Shown here one piece after another: positions 6,097 through 7,226 of a stretch of DNA of 7,226 nucleotides; the first letter of the stretch is position 1; each line of letters opens with the position of its first letter. Origin of the DNA: JBJXFY01 sp046155815 (lineage in GTDB: Bacteria; Verrucomicrobiota; Verrucomicrobiia; Limisphaerales; CAIMTB01); contig JBJXFY010000274.1 in assembly GCA_046155815.1 (NCBI GenBank), positions 1-7,226 on the forward strand. Reading direction: 5' to 3'. Both the position numbers and the translations under genes were made by a program. The notes beneath the pieces were generated by a model, which searched no databases, had not been told where the DNA came from, and saw only the letters and a list, made by a program, of their open reading frames with translations.

Positions 6097-6516
6097 TCAC
6101 ACGGCCGCGTTCGCGGCGGCGAAGTCGCGGATCTTCGACCAGAGGCGGCCGAGGCCGTTGCGGCGGTTGGGCGAGAGATGCTGCGTGATGCCCACGTCCG
6201 CGAGAAAGGTGGGTTCGTTCCGCAGGATTTCCGCCGGCGGCTGCCCGCTGTAGAAGTCGCAGAGCAGCGCGGCGATGCCCTTGACGATGGCGGCGTCGGA
6301 ATCGCAGCGGTAGCGGCACGCGCCGTCGGCGAACGACGGCACGAACCAGAGGTTCGAGATGCAGCCTTCGACTCGGTGGTCCGGGGTCCTGTAGGCGTCC
6401 TCGAGCGGCGGGAACTTGCGCCCGAGGTCCACGACGTAGCTCATGCGGTCCTGCCAGTCGTCGAGCAGGGAGAGCTTGGCCACGAGCTGCTGCTTTTTCT
6501 CCGCGAGGGTCGTCAT
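6097..6516 (-). CDS. sufE: SufE-family cysteine desulfuration protein
   Basis: SufE accepts persulfide sulfur from the cysteine desulfurase SufS and passes it to the Suf scaffold for Fe-S cluster assembly in the cytoplasm. The 139-residue product matches the family's usual length (E. coli 138). Hallmarks in order: an N-terminal helix with LLDDWQDRMSYVVDLGRKFPPL, then DHRVEGCISNLW with the sulfur-accepting cysteine C52 (equivalent to E. coli C51), the DSDAAIVKGIAALLCDFYSGQPPAEI segment that packs behind the loop, and the C-terminal LSPNRRNGLGRLWSKIR. C67, C71 and C86 are extra cysteines. It is the first gene of the minus-strand cluster and is 11 bp ahead of tatD. No sufS, sufB, sufC or sufD gene is visible nearby. 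No Shine-Dalgarno sequence precedes the ATG. Confidence 0.94.
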   Translation of the reverse strand: MTTLAEKKQQLVAKLSLLDDWQDRMSYVVDLGRKFPPLEDAYRTPDHRVEGCISNLWFVPSFADGACRYRCDSDAAIVKGIAALLCDFYSGQPPAEILRNEPTFLADVGITQHLSPNRRNGLGRLWSKIRDFAAANAAV

Positions 6517-6582
6517 CGGAGCCGCAGGTGCGGCTGCGCCTGCTATGCGGCGGCGGCGGCTTTGTGCAAGCCGGGGCAGGGG

Positions 6583-6716
6583 ATCGTTCTCGTCCTCGTC
6601 CTCCGCCTTGTCCTCGGCAGCCGCGGTCGACAGACCGCACCGCTCCTCTCCCAGACCGGGGGGTGGCGGGGCGTCTCGAAGTCGAGGATGAGGACGAGGA
6701 CGAGGACGGGCACGAT
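6583..6716. repeat. 34-bp imperfect inverted repeat of GTCCTC/GAGGAC units in the sufE-yicC spacer
   Basis: The left arm 6583-6616 and the right arm 6683-6716 align antiparallel without gaps at 28 of 34 positions. They include a 13-base perfect block, CGTCCTCGTCCTC against GAGGACGAGGACG. Each arm is a hexanucleotide tandem (CTCGTC or GAGGAC, about three units). The 66-base loop contains its own perfect hairpin, GCGGTC-GACA-GACCGC, at 6623-6638. The element fills the middle of the divergent spacer, so it could be a regulatory cruciform, an intergenic repeat family member, or slippage-derived low-complexity DNA. No transposase or target-site duplication is seen. Confidence 0.7.
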
Positions 6717-6775
6717 TCGTCCGGCTCAGAAAAGATTCGCCCCGGCCGCGCCGCGTCCGCTATCCCCGCGCCCAC

Positions 6776-7226
6776 ATGAGATCCATGACGGGCTACGGCC
6801 GCGGCGAGGCGGCGCGGGACGGCGTCCGCTTTTCCGTCGAGCTCAGCGCCGTGAACCGGAAGCAGGCCGAGATCGCCGTGTCGCTGCCGCGCGACCTCGA
6901 CGTGCTCGAGCCACAGGTCCGCGCCGCGGTGCAGGCGCAGGTGAGCCGCGGCCGGGTCAACGTCCGCATCGCGCGGCGCCTGGACGACGACCGCGCCGCC
7001 ACGCAGGTGCGAGTGAACCGCGCGCTGGCCGAGGCCTACGCGAAGGAGCTTTCGCGCCTCGCGCACGACCTCGGCCTCGAGGGCGGCGTCTCGCTGGACC
7101 ATCTCGTGCGCGCGCCGGGCGTTTTCGCCGCCGACGAGGCGGAAGGCGACGCCGCCGCAGCCTGGCCGGTGATCGAGGAGGCGCTGCGGCCGGCGCTGGC
7201 CGCGCTGGTCGCGATGCGCGGGCAGG
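6776..7226 (+). CDS. yicC: YicC/YloC-family endoribonuclease, N-terminal part (cut by window end)
   Basis: An open frame of 150 codons runs from the ATG at 6776 to the window end. The opening MRSMTGYGRGEAARDGVRFSVEL, then VNRKQAEIAVSLPRDLDVLEP and VSRGRVNVRI, are the signature N-terminal YicC blocks (family start M-x-SMTGYGR, middle R-G-K/R-V). LDHLVRAPGVF at ~108-117 matches the conserved 'L..PGV' segment. YicC family members are now described as endoribonucleases acting in RNA turnover. Full proteins are ~290 residues, so about half is present here. The gene is divergent from sufE across a 259-bp spacer. In many bacteria yicC precedes gmk, so gmk may lie beyond the window. A second in-frame ATG at 6785 is less likely because the family usually keeps residues before SMTGYGR. 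Confidence 0.9.
   Translation, partial: MRSMTGYGRGEAARDGVRFSVELSAVNRKQAEIAVSLPRDLDVLEPQVRAAVQAQVSRGRVNVRIARRLDDDRAATQVRVNRALAEAYAKELSRLAHDLGLEGGVSLDHLVRAPGVFAADEAEGDAAAAWPVIEEALRPALAALVAMRGQ

Noticed and set aside
6583..6716. Possible CRISPR or transposon end
   Set aside because: The repeats are a hexanucleotide tandem with no unique spacers. The inverted arms have no transposase and no visible target duplication.
5228..7102. 624-residue minus-strand frame containing tatD
   Set aside because: Only the last 285 residues, from MRLYDAHNHL, are TatD. The upstream part reads through sufE in another frame and antisense to yicC, with a low-complexity Ser run from the repeat.

Overview
This is a GC-rich bacterial window, tightly packed with genes. 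Most of it (about 1.1 kb to the end) looks like a chromosomal region of a verrucomicrobial organism, possibly Opitutaceae-like. That is my inference from the PEP-CTERM protein with a VPESG anchor motif, the SufE/TatD/small ferredoxin/PyrD neighbourhood, and start codons that almost all lack a Shine-Dalgarno sequence. I could not run a database search to test it.

Layout. Positions 1-~605 hold two divergent pieces of a ferric-iron ABC transporter: the N-terminus of a permease (minus strand, cut by the window edge) and the N-terminus of the ATPase (plus strand). The gap between them holds a near-consensus 19-bp Fur box. The ATPase reading frame then changes identity: at about codon 84-88, shortly after the Walker A region, it continues in frame as the C-terminal part of a nucleoside-phosphorylase-family protein. 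This is a genuine gene fusion or, more likely in my view, a recombination or assembly junction between two genomes. Next comes a PEP-CTERM exported protein (1140-1934, plus) closed by a good intrinsic terminator.

From 6516 down to 2092 five genes run on the minus strand: sufE, a TatD-family hydrolase, a single-cluster ferredoxin, pyrD (class 2 dihydroorotate dehydrogenase) and a membrane-anchored alpha/beta hydrolase. sufE and tatD are 11 bp apart and surely co-transcribed. The later gaps (93, 57 and 151 bp) each hold a GC-rich hairpin, so the operon may be punctuated. SufE (sulfur transfer for Fe-S assembly) and the ferredoxin share an Fe-S theme; PyrD and TatD are housekeeping functions.

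A divergent spacer (6517-6775) separates sufE from yicC (plus, cut by the window end). It holds a 34-bp imperfect inverted repeat built from GAGGAC/GTCCTC units with a further hairpin inside its loop. A short GGCTT-n-AAGCCGG palindrome recurs in three non-coding gaps. I see no tRNA, rRNA, CRISPR array, transposase, phage or toxin-antitoxin gene. No coherent new defence-like or metabolic system is evident; the most notable points are the ABC/phosphorylase junction and the intergenic palindromes.
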